The notes: generated by a model not told the origin, from the sequence alone. A stretch of DNA of 64,000 nucleotides from Thiomonas sp. FB-Cd (GCF_000733775.1 NZ_JPOE01000005.1:1426001-1490000); one strand, 5' to 3'. Shown: positions 1 to 9,911, numbered from the stretch's first letter. A program made the numbers and translations.

Positions 1-248
1 AGGTCATCGCCAAGTCGGGCGATTCGGGCTGGTCGACGGCTCCGCACCTGCACTTTGAACTCCATGTCAGGGGCCGACTGGTGGATCCGCTGAAGATTGC
101 CGCCTATATGCCGCCAAGCCCGTCCCTGCCCTCTGGCGAGCGAGCGGGGTTTTTCGCCGCGACCGCCGTCTTCAGCACCCAATTGGCTGCAGCAATGGGA
201 GGCGCATCGCGCCTGGCCAGCGCGGCCCCAGCGGTTGAACTCGACTAA
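1..248 (+). CDS. M23 (LytM-type) peptidase, C-terminal part
   Basis: Open at the window's left edge; codons run in frame from base 3 to the TAA at 246-248 (81 residues visible). The visible part has the zinc-peptidase signature HLHFEL followed by a short VDP segment, as at the end of LytM/peptidase M23 domains that cut peptidoglycan cross-bridges or activate amidases. A low-complexity Ala/Ser-rich tail of about 45 residues follows. It lies 27 nt upstream of anmK in the same direction, so it may share a transcript with this cell-wall recycling gene. The N-terminus (signal peptide, LysM repeats) is outside the window, so exact type and localisation are unknown. Confidence 0.75.
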   Translation, partial: VIAKSGDSGWSTAPHLHFELHVRGRLVDPLKIAAYMPPSPSLPSGERAGFFAATAVFSTQLAAAMGGASRLASAAPAVELD

Positions 249-275
249 AGGGGCCGAAGGAGCCTTCGCCCGCGC

Positions 276-1442
276 ATGACCACATTGCGCCACGCTCCGC
301 CCAGGGCGGCTGATTTGTACATCGGCCTGATGTCCGGGACCTCGCTCGACGGGGTGGACGGCGTTTTGCTTGAACTTGCACGAAGCCCGGAAGCGGCTCA
401 GGAGTCGCGGCACTCCTCGGCGAGCCACTTGCGCGTGCGTTCGCACGCCCACCAGGTTTTCCCTGGCCAATTGCGCACCGATCTGTTGGTGCTGACCCAG
501 TCGTGCCCCGATGAGATTCATCAAGCGCAACGCGCTGCCATCGAGCTTGTGGATGTCTATGCGCAGGTGGTCACCAAATTGCTGAGTCAGGAAGCGCTCG
601 CGCCGAGCGCTGTGCGTGCGATTGGCGCACACGGGCAGACGGTGCGGCACCGACCGGACCGTGGCTACAGCGTCCAGATCAATGCCCCTGCGCTACTGGC
701 CGAGCGCACCGGAATCGCTGTGGTTGCCGACTTTCGCAGCCGCGATATTGCTGCTGGTGGACAAGGTGCACCATTGGTGCCGGCCTTTCACCACGCTGCG
801 TTTTGGCACGCCGGCGAGGCATTGGCCGTGCTGAACCTTGGTGGCATCGCGAACCTGACATTGATTGACCAGGCCGGCAGCACGATCGGCTTCGACTGTG
901 GTCCGGCCAATACCCTGCTTGACGGGTGGGTCCAGAAACATCTGGGCAGCGAATTCGATGCAGGTGGAAGCTGGGCGGCCGGTGGGGGCGTCTCTGCTGC
1001 CCTGCTGCATGACCTGCTTGCCGAGCCGTATTTCGCCGCTTTGCCGCCCAAGAGCACGGGACAGGAACGCTTTAACCTGGCGTGGTTGCAGCGCGCACTT
1101 GCTTCGCATGCCGCACTGCAACCGCAGGACGTGCAGGCCACCTTGGCGGAACTCACGGCCACGACCGTGGCGCAGGATTTGCGGCGTCACCTGCCGCAGG
1201 CGCGGACCCTGCTCGTATGCGGTGGCGGAGCGGAAAACGCCGATTTGGTGCAACGCTTGCGCCGACTCGTGCCGGGCGTGGACGTGATGAGTTCCGCCGC
1301 ACGCGGCATGCCGCCTCAGCAGGTCGAGGCGGCAGCTTTCGCGTGGCTCGCGGCTCAGACGCTCGCCGGTCTGCCGGGTAATATCCCTGCGGTCACTGGT
1401 GCTGCGGGCCCGCGTGTGCTTGGTGCCGTTTACGCGGTTTGA
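276..1442 (+). CDS. anmK: anhydro-N-acetylmuramic acid kinase
   Basis: 388 residues, normal for AnmK, which phosphorylates and opens 1,6-anhydro-MurNAc to MurNAc-6-phosphate during peptidoglycan recycling in the cytoplasm. The sequence shows the ASKHA ATPase signatures: the N-terminal GLMSGTSLDGVD phosphate-binding loop (about residues 17-28), GAHGQTVRH, a central LNLGGIANLT and FDCGPANTLLDGW, and a C-terminal LLVCGGGAENADL. ATG start at 276, shortly after the M23 peptidase stop, a pairing common in betaproteobacteria. It converges with erpA after a short gap of 17 nt. Confidence 0.95.
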   Translation: MTTLRHAPPRAADLYIGLMSGTSLDGVDGVLLELARSPEAAQESRHSSASHLRVRSHAHQVFPGQLRTDLLVLTQSCPDEIHQAQRAAIELVDVYAQVVTKLLSQEALAPSAVRAIGAHGQTVRHRPDRGYSVQINAPALLAERTGIAVVADFRSRDIAAGGQGAPLVPAFHHAAFWHAGEALAVLNLGGIANLTLIDQAGSTIGFDCGPANTLLDGWVQKHLGSEFDAGGSWAAGGGVSAALLHDLLAEPYFAALPPKSTGQERFNLAWLQRALASHAALQPQDVQATLAELTATTVAQDLRRHLPQARTLLVCGGGAENADLVQRLRRLVPGVDVMSSAARGMPPQQVEAAAFAWLAAQTLAGLPGNIPAVTGAAGPRVLGAVYAV

Positions 1443-1459
1443 CTACACAGCGGTGAAGC

Positions 1460-1840
1460 TCAGACGGAAAAGGACGAGCCGCAACCGCAGGTCGTGGTGG
1501 CATTCGGGTTCTTGATCACGAACTGCGCGCCTTCCAGCCCTTCCTTGTAGTCGATCTCCGCGCCGGTGAGATATTGCAGGCTCATGGCGTCGATCAGCAG
1601 GGTGACGCCATTCTTCACCATCTGCATGTCGTCTTCATTGACCGCTTCATCGAACGTGAAGCCGTACTGGAAACCCGAACAGCCGCCACCCTGCACGAAC
1701 ACGCGCAACTTGAGATCGGCATTGCCTTCCTCGTCAATCAGTTCCTTGACCTTGGCCGCAGCGCTGTCCGTGAACAGCAGCGGGCCAGGCATTTCCGTGG
1801 TCGTGGCAAGGGCGTTCGTGTCTTGCATGAGTGCGCTCAT
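1460..1840 (-). CDS. erpA: iron-sulfur cluster insertion protein ErpA
   Basis: 126 residues, A-type Fe-S carrier (HesB/IscA fold). The three conserved cysteines are visible: one in [11 protein letters not shown] and two in the C-terminal [11 protein letters not shown]. The family accepts Fe-S clusters from IscU and delivers them to apo-enzymes such as IspG/IspH. A near-neighbour of argC and rpsI, as in other Burkholderiales, which favours ErpA over IscA. The Met at residue 5 is an alternative start; the longer form is kept because of the AGGAGG-like GGAGGTTGCC just upstream. Confidence 0.93.
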   Translation of the reverse strand: MSALMQDTNALATTTEMPGPLLFTDSAAAKVKELIDEEGNADLKLRVFVQGGGCSGFQYGFTFDEAVNEDDMQMVKNGVTLLIDAMSLQYLTGAEIDYKEGLEGAQFVIKNPNATTTCGCGSSFSV

Positions 1841-1919
1841 GGCAACCTCCTAATGAATGCGCTAATTCTAGGCCGCCGACCAATCCGTGCGCGGCCTTGG
1901 CTGAAAACACCCACAAGCC

Positions 1920-2978
1920 TCAGGGCAGCAGTGCCAGCCCCTCCAGGCCAGCCGTCTCGGGCAGGCCGAACATCTGATTCATGTTTTGCACTGCCTGACC
2001 CGAGGCGCCTTTGGTGAGATTGTCCTGCACGACCAGGATCATCGCCGTGTCGGGCATGGGCCTGTGTACGGCCAGACGCAGCACGTTGGCGCCCCTCACG
2101 CTGCGCGTCTCCGGGGCGTTTCCCGCAGGCAGGACGTCAACGAATGGTTCGTCGGCATAAAAATTCTCATACAGCCCCTGCAGGTCGATCTTGGCACCTT
2201 GCGACGTCAGCCGTGCATACAGCGTGGCGTGCATGCCTCGGATCATCGGCACCAGATGTGGCATGAACAGGCAGTGCACGCGCTCGTCATCGTCGGTCAG
2301 GCCTGCAATCCGGCGCAGTTCCTGGTTGATTTCCGGGCCATGGCGGTGCCCGCTCACGCCGTAAGCCTTGAAGTTGTCAGCTGCCTCTGCAAAAAGGAGT
2401 CCCACTTCGGCCTTGCGACCAGCACCGGAGACGCCTGAGGCGCAATTGGCGATGAGATGGCCGGCGTCGACCAGGCCGGCCGTACGCAGTAGCGGCGCCA
2501 GACCCAACTGCACGGTGGTCGGGTAGCAGCCGGGGTTGGCGACAATGCGCGCCCGGCGGATGGTTTGCCTGTTGAGTTCGGGCAATCCGTACGCAGCCTC
2601 CTGGAGCAGATCCGGGCAGGCGTGCGGCATGCCATACCAGCGCTCGAACGCGCCGACGTCCCGCAGGCGGAAATCGGCTGCCAGGTCGATCATGCGCACG
2701 CCAGCCTCGAGAAGGCCGCGTGCCTGGCTCATGGCAACCCCGTGCGGGGTTGCGAAGAACACCACGTCGCACTGCGCCAGGGGGGCGGTGTCGGGGCTCG
2801 AAAAGTGGAGGTCGGTATGCCCACGCAGGCTGGGAAACATCTCCGACACGGCCAAGCCGGACTCTTTGCGTGATGTGATCGCCACAAGCTCGGCATGGGG
2901 ATGGCGCACGAGCAAGCGCAACAGTTCAACACCCGTGTAGCCCGTGCCCCCAACAATTCCGATCCGCACCCTTTCCAT
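1920..2978 (-). CDS. argC: N-acetyl-gamma-glutamyl-phosphate reductase
   Basis: 352 residues, type 1 ArgC length. Reduces N-acetylglutamyl-phosphate to the semialdehyde with NADPH, third step of arginine synthesis. Visible: Rossmann loop [14 protein letters not shown] at the N-terminus, the active-site Cys in ANPGCYPTT, and the catalytic His region [12 protein letters not shown]. Stop codon 79 nt from erpA, which follows it in the same direction. The 229 nt upstream of the start separate it from rpsI and contain the rpsI terminator. Confidence 0.96.
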   Translation of the reverse strand: MERVRIGIVGGTGYTGVELLRLLVRHPHAELVAITSRKESGLAVSEMFPSLRGHTDLHFSSPDTAPLAQCDVVFFATPHGVAMSQARGLLEAGVRMIDLAADFRLRDVGAFERWYGMPHACPDLLQEAAYGLPELNRQTIRRARIVANPGCYPTTVQLGLAPLLRTAGLVDAGHLIANCASGVSGAGRKAEVGLLFAEAADNFKAYGVSGHRHGPEINQELRRIAGLTDDDERVHCLFMPHLVPMIRGMHATLYARLTSQGAKIDLQGLYENFYADEPFVDVLPAGNAPETRSVRGANVLRLAVHRPMPDTAMILVVQDNLTKGASGQAVQNMNQMFGLPETAGLEGLALLP

Positions 2979-3127
2979 CGATTTGCCTCCGCATTGCAGG
3001 CTTCGATGTTAATGCGCGCAGGCGCCTTACGCAGGACGGGTCAGGGGCACTCATCCTGTCGGGCTCGCCGGTCGGCGCCCAATTTGCATGACCGGGAGCG
3101 ATTCTCGAAGAAAGGCGAGCGTCCAAC

Positions 3128-3162
3128 GAAAAAACAAAGGCCCATCTTTTGGACGGGCCTTT
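3128..3162 (-). terminator. Rho-independent terminator of rplM-rpsI
   Basis: Read on the minus strand: an 11-bp stem starting AAAGGCCCGTC, a short AAAA-containing loop, GATGGGCCTTT (one G-T pair), then G and a run of six T. It lies 46 nt beyond the rpsI stop codon, in the right orientation to end the rplM-rpsI transcript. Confidence 0.85.
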
Positions 3163-3207
3163 GCGGATTGCGCCAGCTCGGGCTGGCGCAACACTCCATT
3201 GCGAAAC

Positions 3208-3600
3208 TCAGCGCTTGGAGAACTGCTTGCGGCGACGCGCGCCGTGCAAGCCGACCTTCTTGCGCTCCACTTCGCGGGCGTCACGTGTGACGAAGCCGGC
3301 ATTGGACAGTGCCGACTTGAGTGCTGCGTCGTAGTCGATCAGCGCACGGGTGATGCCGTGGCGTACCGCTCCGGCTTGGCCGGATTCGCCGCCACCGCGT
3401 ACATTCACCTTGATGTCGAACAGCGCTTCGTTCTGCGTCAAGACCAACGGTTGCTTGACCACCATGATCGACGTCTGGCGACCGAAATATTCCTGAAGCG
3501 CCAAGCCATTGACAGTGATGTTGCCGTTGCCTTTTTTGATGAACACGCGGGCCACAGAACTCTTGCGGCGGCCGGTGCCGTAATTCCAATCTCCGATCAT
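3208..3600 (-). CDS. rpsI: 30S ribosomal protein S9 (uS9)
   Basis: 130 residues, full length. N-terminal [15 protein letters not shown] and C-terminal [24 protein letters not shown] are the family hallmarks; the basic tail reaches towards the ribosomal P-site tRNA. Lies 9 nt downstream of rplM, the universal rplM-rpsI operon, and is followed by a strong terminator. Confidence 0.98.
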   Translation of the reverse strand: MIGDWNYGTGRRKSSVARVFIKKGNGNITVNGLALQEYFGRQTSIMVVKQPLVLTQNEALFDIKVNVRGGGESGQAGAVRHGITRALIDYDAALKSALSNAGFVTRDAREVERKKVGLHGARRRKQFSKR

Positions 3601-3609
3601 GGCCGCTCC

Positions 3610-4038
3610 TTAAAGGTCCAGGCTCTGCGGTTGCTGCGCGCTGTGCGGATGTTCCGCGCCGGCGTAGACCTTGAGTTTCTTAATCATGGCGTAGCCCAGT
3701 GGCCCCTTGGGCAACATGCCCTTGACCGCCAGTTGCAGGGCGCGCCCGGGATGCTTGGCCTGCATGTCCTTGAAGCGGGTGGCGTAGATGCCGCCAGGAT
3801 AGCCCGTGTGACGGTAATAAATCTTGTCTTCCGCCTTGTTGCCGGTGACGCGCAGTTTGGAGGAGTTGACAACGATGATGAAGTCGCCGGTGTCTACGTG
3901 AGGCGTGTAAATGGGTTTGTGTTTGCCGCGAAGGCGACGTGCCACTTCGCTGGCGACACGGCCGAGGACCTTGTCCGTCGCGTCAATCACAAACCATTCA
4001 TGCTTCACTTCGGCCGGTTTGGCGCTGAAGGTTTTCAT
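3610..4038 (-). CDS. rplM: 50S ribosomal protein L13 (uL13)
   Basis: 142 residues from the ATG at 4038, which matches the family N-terminus (MKTFSAK, then [16 protein letters not shown]); the open frame extends further upstream but that part is not L13-like. Contains the conserved segment [16 protein letters not shown] and MLPKGPLG. First gene of the rplM-rpsI operon. The likely promoter lies about 190 nt upstream, leaving a long untranslated leader; in E. coli L13 represses its own operon, so a regulatory leader is possible here but not shown. Confidence 0.98.
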   Translation of the reverse strand: MKTFSAKPAEVKHEWFVIDATDKVLGRVASEVARRLRGKHKPIYTPHVDTGDFIIVVNSSKLRVTGNKAEDKIYYRHTGYPGGIYATRFKDMQAKHPGRALQLAVKGMLPKGPLGYAMIKKLKVYAGAEHPHSAQQPQSLDL

Positions 4039-4225
4039 GGATGTTGGTGCTGCTTGAAGCTTGTGGCCTTTTTGTCCCGCTCTTGGTGACGCTGGCGGGC
4101 GCTCCCGTATCTGCTCGCGGCTGTCTGAAGTGCCGGCCTGGAAGACCCCGGGGAGGGCGTGACCTTCCATTCATGCGGCAAACCACGAACTGCTGTTCCG
4201 GCGGCCCAAAAAACCGGAGCCCTTG

Positions 4226-4255
4226 ATTCTAGCCAGAATACGTCATGCCTGCCAA
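4226..4255 (-). promoter_or_regulatory. candidate sigma-70 promoter for rplM-rpsI
   Basis: On the minus strand TTGGCA (4250-4255) and TAGAAT (4226-4231) are separated by 18 nt. This would give a leader of about 180 nt before rplM. It is the best hexamer pair seen in the 356-nt gap 4039-4394, which otherwise holds no gene. Assigned by eye; the start site is not known. Confidence 0.45.
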
Positions 4256-4394
4256 GCATTTGGCGCGCCACGTGAGCGGGGGGCCGCTCCGTAGGGAAAA
4301 CCCTTTTGTTTGCTTTGTGGGCTATTGCGCCTATATTTGTTGCATTGCAGCAAATGAGCGATCACTCCGTCCCCGGACCTTGCTCTCCAATCCA

Positions 4395-5051
4395 ATGATG
4401 ACATCCCGAGACTTCCCAGCGTTCGAGGGCGCGGTGCAGCCACGCCACGAACTCGATGTATTGCCGTATTTCAACCGGCGCAGTCAGCCGGTGGTTCCCA
4501 TTCGTGCCATCGGCGTCGAGCACAAGCCGGAGTTGTTCGCCCACTTCCTTGCGCTGGGCGAGGAGGACCGGTATCTGCGGTTTGGGTATGTGGCCAGCGA
4601 TGCGCAGATTTGCGCCTACGTCAATCGTATCGATTTCGCGCGTGACGAGGTCTTTGGCGTCTTCAACCGCAAGCTCGAACTGGTTGCTGTGGCGCACATT
4701 GCCGTGTCGTGCGCGCCCGAAAAAAGCTGTCAGGCCGAGTTTGGCGTTTCCGTGCTTCCGGCGGGTCGCGGCAAGGGCATTGGAACACGGCTATTTCAGC
4801 GCGCAGCCATGTTTGCACGCAACCGTGGCATCCAGGCCATGACGATGCAATGCCTGACGCAAAACGCGGCAATGATGGGCATTGCGCGCCGCGCAGGCAT
4901 GGAGGTGCATGTGGCGGGTAGCGAGACCGAAGCGTATCTCGAGGTGCCGCATCGAAGCCTATTGAGTCATCTGGACGAATGGGTCGAAAACGCCACGGGC
5001 CAGCTTGATTTTGTGATCAAGCTTGGATTGCACCGCCCACAGCCAGCGTAA
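4395..5051 (+). CDS. GNAT-family N-acetyltransferase
   Basis: 218 residues from the ATG at 4395 (a second ATG follows at 4398). The central acetyl-CoA-binding motif A is visible: FGVSVLPAGRGKGIGTRLFQRA, with the Q/R-x-x-G-x-G/A pattern as GRGKGIG, followed by NAAMMGIARRAGM typical of motif B. The substrate is not evident. The family acetylates small-molecule amines, protein N-termini or lysines. Upstream and divergent is the rplM promoter region; downstream it converges with the hydrolase. The open frame can be read from 4245, but that part is Cys-rich and unlike GNATs. Confidence 0.85.
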   Translation: MMTSRDFPAFEGAVQPRHELDVLPYFNRRSQPVVPIRAIGVEHKPELFAHFLALGEEDRYLRFGYVASDAQICAYVNRIDFARDEVFGVFNRKLELVAVAHIAVSCAPEKSCQAEFGVSVLPAGRGKGIGTRLFQRAAMFARNRGIQAMTMQCLTQNAAMMGIARRAGMEVHVAGSETEAYLEVPHRSLLSHLDEWVENATGQLDFVIKLGLHRPQPA

Positions 5052-5282
5052 GGTCGAGCGGCTTTCTGAGGCGGTTGCTCCGCAACTCCGGTGCTTGGGC
5101 CGCCATCCACCGGCATGCGGCCGCTGGGCGCCGCTCGCGCGGCCCGTTCGGCATCGGCGACCAACACTCTGGGCGCATCGCCCGACTGTGGAGCGCGCCA
5201 GGTGGCGGCCAGCGCCGATGGCGCGGCCCGGATCGGCATCTGCGAGGGGTGGACGGCCGGCGACAAAGGCCCTAAGGGCGGT

Positions 5283-6203
5283 TCAGCGGTGCGTACGGCC
5301 ACTGGCGAGCTTTAATGCGGCTCCCAGGGCAGCCCAGGTCGCCGGGTCGAAAGCCAGGCCCAAATGTCCCGCGTTTGCGACATGCACGGGCAGGGCGCCT
5401 GGAAGCAAGGCTGCCTGTTCAGGGTAGACGAGTTGGTCGCAGGCACTTGAGACGCACCATATCGGCGGCTGCCTCATTTGGCTTTCCCGGGACTGCAGAC
5501 TCTGTAGCCAGGGGTTGGCCGGCCGCATCTGCAAAGCGTTGAACGTGGCGCCCCAGCGCGCGATCCAGGCTCCCCCATGTGGGGAGCCGACCGTAACCAC
5601 GGCAGCCACGCGCTGCGCATGGGTTGCATCCTCGGCCAGCCATGCACGCACGGCGAGTCCGCCCATGCTGTGCGCGAGGACGACCGGCGCACGGTCAGTG
5701 GACGCCGCAAGCTGCGTGACGGCCGCGTCGATGATCGGGGCGTAGGCGGCGATATCGCCAAACATGGGCTCCAGGTTGACTGCCACCCAGGGCGTACGTT
5801 GGGCTTCCAGCCGCGCCAGCAGCGGGTTCCAGAACCCGCGGTTGCACAAATACCCGTGCACCAGGACCACCCCGGGGCCGTTCTGTGGCGTGCCTGGGGA
5901 GTCAGGCAGGGTTTGGGCGCGCCAGGGCTGCAGCCACATGAAGGCGCGCATCTGGAGCCACGATTCGGTCACCCACATCCGTGCGCGCGCCGCGCCCGCA
6001 CAACCGGGCGTGGCGTGGCGGGCGCACCAGAGCGACAACAGCGCCACGTGCAACCCCGTGAGCACCAAATACGCGAGGGGCAGGCCGAACAGTGCGAGCA
6101 GGATGCCTTCGACTTCGTGGCCGACCGCAGCAAGGGCGGCGCCCGCGAATACGAGCAACGCAAGTTGGGCGAGCAGCAGGCGGCGTAGCCAGAGCGCTGT
6201 CAT
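5283..6203 (-). CDS. alpha/beta-hydrolase (lipase/esterase-like) with N-terminal membrane segments
   Basis: 306 residues. The first ~60 are hydrophobic (LLLAQLALLVFAGAALAAV, then LLALFGLPLAYLVL), suggesting two membrane helices. The rest is an alpha/beta-hydrolase: oxyanion-loop VVLVHGYLCNRGFW, nucleophile elbow AHSMGG (catalytic Ser), then VVTVGSPHGG and a C-terminal HVANAGHLGLAF that would supply the His. Resembles the triacylglycerol-lipase/PGAP1-like hydrolases of Burkholderiales. Substrate unknown. Ends only 13 nt before the aldehyde dehydrogenase start region, same strand, so they are probably cotranscribed. Confidence 0.8.
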   Translation of the reverse strand: MTALWLRRLLLAQLALLVFAGAALAAVGHEVEGILLALFGLPLAYLVLTGLHVALLSLWCARHATPGCAGAARARMWVTESWLQMRAFMWLQPWRAQTLPDSPGTPQNGPGVVLVHGYLCNRGFWNPLLARLEAQRTPWVAVNLEPMFGDIAAYAPIIDAAVTQLAASTDRAPVVLAHSMGGLAVRAWLAEDATHAQRVAAVVTVGSPHGGAWIARWGATFNALQMRPANPWLQSLQSRESQMRQPPIWCVSSACDQLVYPEQAALLPGALPVHVANAGHLGLAFDPATWAALGAALKLASGRTHR

Positions 6204-6216
6204 GAGCGCTCGGTCG

Positions 6217-7635
6217 TCAGCGCTTCATCATGGCGATCAGGCGCGCGAAGGCCTTCCCGTAGGGCGGGCGCACGAGCGCCGTCCCGGCCAGGCGCGGCTG
6301 ATACAACACAGGCTTGAGCTTGGTGAAGGTTTCGAAACCCAAGCGGCCGTGGTATTGCCCCATGCCCGAGGGGCCGATCCCGCCGAAGGGCAAATCATCT
6401 TGCGCCACGTGGAACAGGGTGTCGTTCACCGTCACGCCGCCCGCGTGGGTGGCGCGCAGTGCCTGGCCTATGCGACGTTTGTCGCGGTCGAACCAGTACA
6501 AGGCCAGCGGGCGTGGGCGGGCGTTGATGTACGTGATGGCCTGTTCGACGTTGTCGTAGGGGACCAGCGGGAGCCAGGGGCCGAAGATCTCGTCCTGCAT
6601 CAACGCAATATCGTCCGGGGGGTCAATGAAGAGGACAGGCGCCAGTCGGTGCTGCAGATCCATGTGCTGCGTGCCAGCGAAGAGTGGATGCAGCTTCACG
6701 CCAGCCGCATGCGCATGCGCCTGCAGAGCTGTCAGACGGCTGTAGTGGCGCATGTCGATGATGCTGCAATAGTCAGGGCTGCGCAGGCCTTGCGGGTACA
6801 GGCGGCGCGCCGCGCGCTCACATGCTGTGGCGAAGGCCTCGAGCGCATTGCGCGGCAGCAGCACGTAGTCTGGCGCAACGCAAGTTTGCCCGGCGTTGAC
6901 GAGCTTGCCGTAAACAATTCGGTCCGCGGCAAGCTGCACATCGAACTCCGGGGTGAGCACGGCGGGCGACTTGCCACCGAGTTCCAGGGTGACCGGGACG
7001 AGGTTGGCACTTGCCGCCGCCATTACGCGCTTGCCCACGGCGGTGGAGCCGGTGAATAGCAGATGATCGAAAGGCAGGCTGGAGAACGCCGCGGCTTCGT
7101 CGGCTCCGCCGGTAAAGATGACCAGCTCGGCCGGGTCGAATGCCGCACGCACAAGGCGCGAAAACTGGGCGCCGAAAGCAGGACTGAACTCGGATAGCTT
7201 GACCATCGCCCGGTTACCCGCCGCGAAGGCGCTCGCCAACGGGCCGACCGCCAGGTAAAGCGGGTAATTCCAGGGCGCAATGATGCCCACGAGCCCAAGC
7301 GGCTGCGGCAGCAGTTGTGCGCGCGCCGGCCAGAACCAGATGGAGGTGGATGCGCGGCGCGGGCGCATCCAGCTCGCGCCGTGACGCAGCGCGTGGCGGA
7401 TGGCCTCGAGCGACGGCACGACGTCGAGCACTTGCGTTTCAGCAGCCGAGCGGTGGCCAAAGTCGTCCGAGATGGCTTGGCACAACAGTGTTTCGTTGGC
7501 GCGGATGAGCGCAGCCAGACGGCGCAGACGGTCGCGGCGGATTGACCATGCGGGATAGGGCTCGGCGCGGCTGGCTGCGTGCAGGTGCTCGTAGGCGGCT
7601 TGCAAATCCGAGGAAAACAGGGGAGGTCTGTCCAT
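6217..7635 (-). CDS. coniferyl-aldehyde-dehydrogenase-like NAD(P)+ aldehyde dehydrogenase
   Basis: 472 residues, ALDH superfamily, with the class-3/coniferyl type layout. Seen: IIAPWNYPLYL near residue 120, cofactor loop FTGSTAVGKRV, the general-base motif ELGGKSPAVL, and the catalytic Cys in NAGQTCVAPDYVLL. The C-terminus has PFGGIGPSGMGQYHG. These motifs match enzymes oxidising aromatic or fatty aldehydes; the real substrate cannot be read from sequence. Same strand and 13 nt upstream of the hydrolase. Divergent from the MBL-fold gene across 132 nt. Confidence 0.88.
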   Translation of the reverse strand: MDRPPLFSSDLQAAYEHLHAASRAEPYPAWSIRRDRLRRLAALIRANETLLCQAISDDFGHRSAAETQVLDVVPSLEAIRHALRHGASWMRPRRASTSIWFWPARAQLLPQPLGLVGIIAPWNYPLYLAVGPLASAFAAGNRAMVKLSEFSPAFGAQFSRLVRAAFDPAELVIFTGGADEAAAFSSLPFDHLLFTGSTAVGKRVMAAASANLVPVTLELGGKSPAVLTPEFDVQLAADRIVYGKLVNAGQTCVAPDYVLLPRNALEAFATACERAARRLYPQGLRSPDYCSIIDMRHYSRLTALQAHAHAAGVKLHPLFAGTQHMDLQHRLAPVLFIDPPDDIALMQDEIFGPWLPLVPYDNVEQAITYINARPRPLALYWFDRDKRRIGQALRATHAGGVTVNDTLFHVAQDDLPFGGIGPSGMGQYHGRLGFETFTKLKPVLYQPRLAGTALVRPPYGKAFARLIAMMKR

Positions 7636-7767
7636 GCCAATTCCTCACTTGGTGATTCGCCTTATGCTAAACGTCCGTGTGAACCCCCGCTTCGCTGGTG
7701 GCTACGTGCGCCGATAAGGTGTGGTCCACGCGCCAAGTCCACCCATGCCCATGACTGAGTTCGGCCG

Positions 7768-8709
7768 ATGCCCATTCCTTTCCTGCCCGCCTCCGTCCAC
7801 GTGCTCGAACGTGGATGGCTTTCTGCCAACAGCATATTGTTCCTCGACAACGACGACACGGCAAGCGTGGTGGACACTGGCTACGTGCTGCATGCGGCGC
7901 AGACCGTGGCGCTCGTGCGGCTTGCGATGGGCCGCCGAAGGCTGACGCGGATCGTCAATACGCACTTGCACTCCGACCACTGCGGCGGCAACGCCGCTTT
8001 GCAGGCAGCGGCGGGTGGAACGGCGAGCTGCACCATTACGGTGCCCGTGGGCGAACTTCACGCGGTGAACGCCTGGGACGAGGACGCGCTGAGCTTCCGG
8101 GCAACCGGCCAACAGGCAGCCGGTTTTTCCGCCGCAGCCAGTATTGGCGCAGGCGACAGCTTAGACCTGGGTGGGCTGCGCTGGCGTGTGTATGCGGCCC
8201 CCGGCCACGATCCACACGCACTGATGCTTTTTCAGCACGAGGCCCGGATTCTCATCAGTGGTGACGCGCTGTGGGAGCACGGATTTGGGGTCATCTTTCC
8301 CGAGATGGTTGGCGAGGCCGGATTCGGCGCCACACGCGAGACGTTGCAAGTCATCGAAGCGCTTGACCCCGCCTGCGTCATTCCAGGGCATGGTGCGCCC
8401 TTCGTCGACGTGGATGCCTCACTCGCGCGTGCGCGCTCTCGCCTGCAGGCCTTTGAGGCTGACCCCTCGCGCCACGCTCGTCATGGTCTGCGTGTCCTGT
8501 TGAAGTTTCAACTGTTGCAGCAGCCGAGCATTGCCCGCGAAGCCCTTCGCGCCTGGTTCGAGGACGCCGAACTGGTGACGCGCACGGCACGATGCTTCTG
8601 GCCAGGCTGCGACATGAGAACTCTGTTTTCGGAAACGTTGGACGGTCTCGTGCTCGCGGGTGCTGCACGACTCGATGCGGGGTTGGTGTGCAACGCAGAG
8701 GCGGGCTGA
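7768..8709 (+). CDS. metallo-beta-lactamase-fold hydrolase
   Basis: 313 residues. The zinc-binding signature THLHSDHCGG lies near residue 70, followed by GHDPHALMLF and SGDALWEHGFG (metal-bridging Asp) and IPGHGAP (last His), the full MBL set. An extra C-terminal portion of about 90 residues (LLKFQLLQQPSIAREALRAW) resembles the winged-helix-like tail of LACTB2/glyoxalase II-like MBL enzymes. Probably a thioester or lactone hydrolase; substrate not identifiable. ATG at 7768. Converges with oxyR. Confidence 0.87.
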   Translation: MPIPFLPASVHVLERGWLSANSILFLDNDDTASVVDTGYVLHAAQTVALVRLAMGRRRLTRIVNTHLHSDHCGGNAALQAAAGGTASCTITVPVGELHAVNAWDEDALSFRATGQQAAGFSAAASIGAGDSLDLGGLRWRVYAAPGHDPHALMLFQHEARILISGDALWEHGFGVIFPEMVGEAGFGATRETLQVIEALDPACVIPGHGAPFVDVDASLARARSRLQAFEADPSRHARHGLRVLLKFQLLQQPSIAREALRAWFEDAELVTRTARCFWPGCDMRTLFSETLDGLVLAGAARLDAGLVCNAEAG

Positions 8710-8844
8710 ACGCGCCACTTTGTCGAAGAGGGGAAAGCCGGCAGCGACCTTGTGGGCTTGCAGCGCCGTATTGGCGCAGGAGCAAGCTGCAAAGGCGGGC
8801 GGCCTAATCGGTCGCGTGCGGCTGGTGCGCGCTGGCGTGACCGT

Positions 8845-9825
8845 TCACGCCGCCTGAGCGTGCGGTTCAAGTCCTGTTGTTGCGGCCTCCAGCTTGACCA
8901 CACCGGGAAGTTCGCAATCCAGCACAGCGCGGCGCAACGCCTCAATGGCTTCGGTTCGGGTAAAGCTCTTGCGCCACGCAAGCACGACGCGTCGTGAAGG
9001 CACGGGATCGCAGAACGGCACGTAGCAGATCTGCCCTGGTCCATCGGGCGGAGCATTGCCGGGCTCAAACGGTACGGACATCCTGGGCAGAATGGTGATG
9101 CCCATGCCGGAGGCGACCATATGCTTGATGGTTTCCAACGAGGATCCCTCAAAGCTCTTGCGTATCCCATCAGACCCTGGAGAGAAGCGCGCGAACTCGG
9201 GGCAGACCTCCAGCACATGGTCACGGAAGCAATGGCCGGTGCCGAGCAGCAGCATCGTTTCATCTTTGATCGCCTCGCTCCGCACCGGCGCGCAGCGGGA
9301 CAGCCGGTGCCCGTGGGGTACGGCAACCAAAAAGGGTTCGTCGTACAGCGGCGCAATCGCCAAGCCATGATCGGGAAAGGGCTCGGCAAGAATGGCAGCA
9401 TCCAGCTCCCCATTGCGCAGCATCTCCAGGAGCTTGACTGTCAGCTGCTCCTGCAAAAGAAGCGGCATCTGAGGGGTGACCTGGATCACCCGCTTGACCA
9501 AGGGTGGCAGCAGGTAAGGGGCAACCGTATAGATCACGCCCAACCGCAGCGGACCTGCGAGCGGATCCTTGCCTCGCTTTGCAATTTCTTTGATCGACGC
9601 GGACTGCTCCAACACGCGCTGGGCCTGCTCAATGATCTCTTGGCCAATCGGCGTGATGCTCACCTCGTTGCCGCCGCGTTCGAAAATCCTCACGTCCAGC
9701 TCGTCTTCCAGCTTCTTGATGGCCACCGACAGAGTCGGCTGGCTGACGAAACAGGCTTCGGCCGCGCGACCAAAATGCAGCTCACGGGAGACAGCGACGA
9801 TGTAGCGTAATTCAGTGAGTGTCAT
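8845..9825 (-). CDS. oxyR: hydrogen-peroxide-responsive LysR-type regulator OxyR
   Basis: 326 residues from the ATG at 9825. N-terminal LysR helix-turn-helix (MTLTELRYIVAVSRELHFGRAAEACFVSQPTLS) and a substrate-binding domain. The two redox cysteines of OxyR are visible in GTGHCFRDHVLEVC (spaced as in E. coli C199/C208), which separates it from other LysR proteins. Activates peroxide-defence genes when the disulfide forms. The oxyR-recG pair on the same strand is conserved in betaproteobacteria. A 1-Cys peroxiredoxin at 53 kb could be a distant target, but no OxyR site was recognised there. Confidence 0.93.
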   Translation of the reverse strand: MTLTELRYIVAVSRELHFGRAAEACFVSQPTLSVAIKKLEDELDVRIFERGGNEVSITPIGQEIIEQAQRVLEQSASIKEIAKRGKDPLAGPLRLGVIYTVAPYLLPPLVKRVIQVTPQMPLLLQEQLTVKLLEMLRNGELDAAILAEPFPDHGLAIAPLYDEPFLVAVPHGHRLSRCAPVRSEAIKDETMLLLGTGHCFRDHVLEVCPEFARFSPGSDGIRKSFEGSSLETIKHMVASGMGITILPRMSVPFEPGNAPPDGPGQICYVPFCDPVPSRRVVLAWRKSFTRTEAIEALRRAVLDCELPGVVKLEAATTGLEPHAQAA

Positions 9826-9911
9826 AGTTTTTGAAAATTGTATTACAGTTTTCATCAATTACAACTATGACGCGAGCCATGGAACGGGCGCGTGGACAGT
9901 GCGTGCTCGAC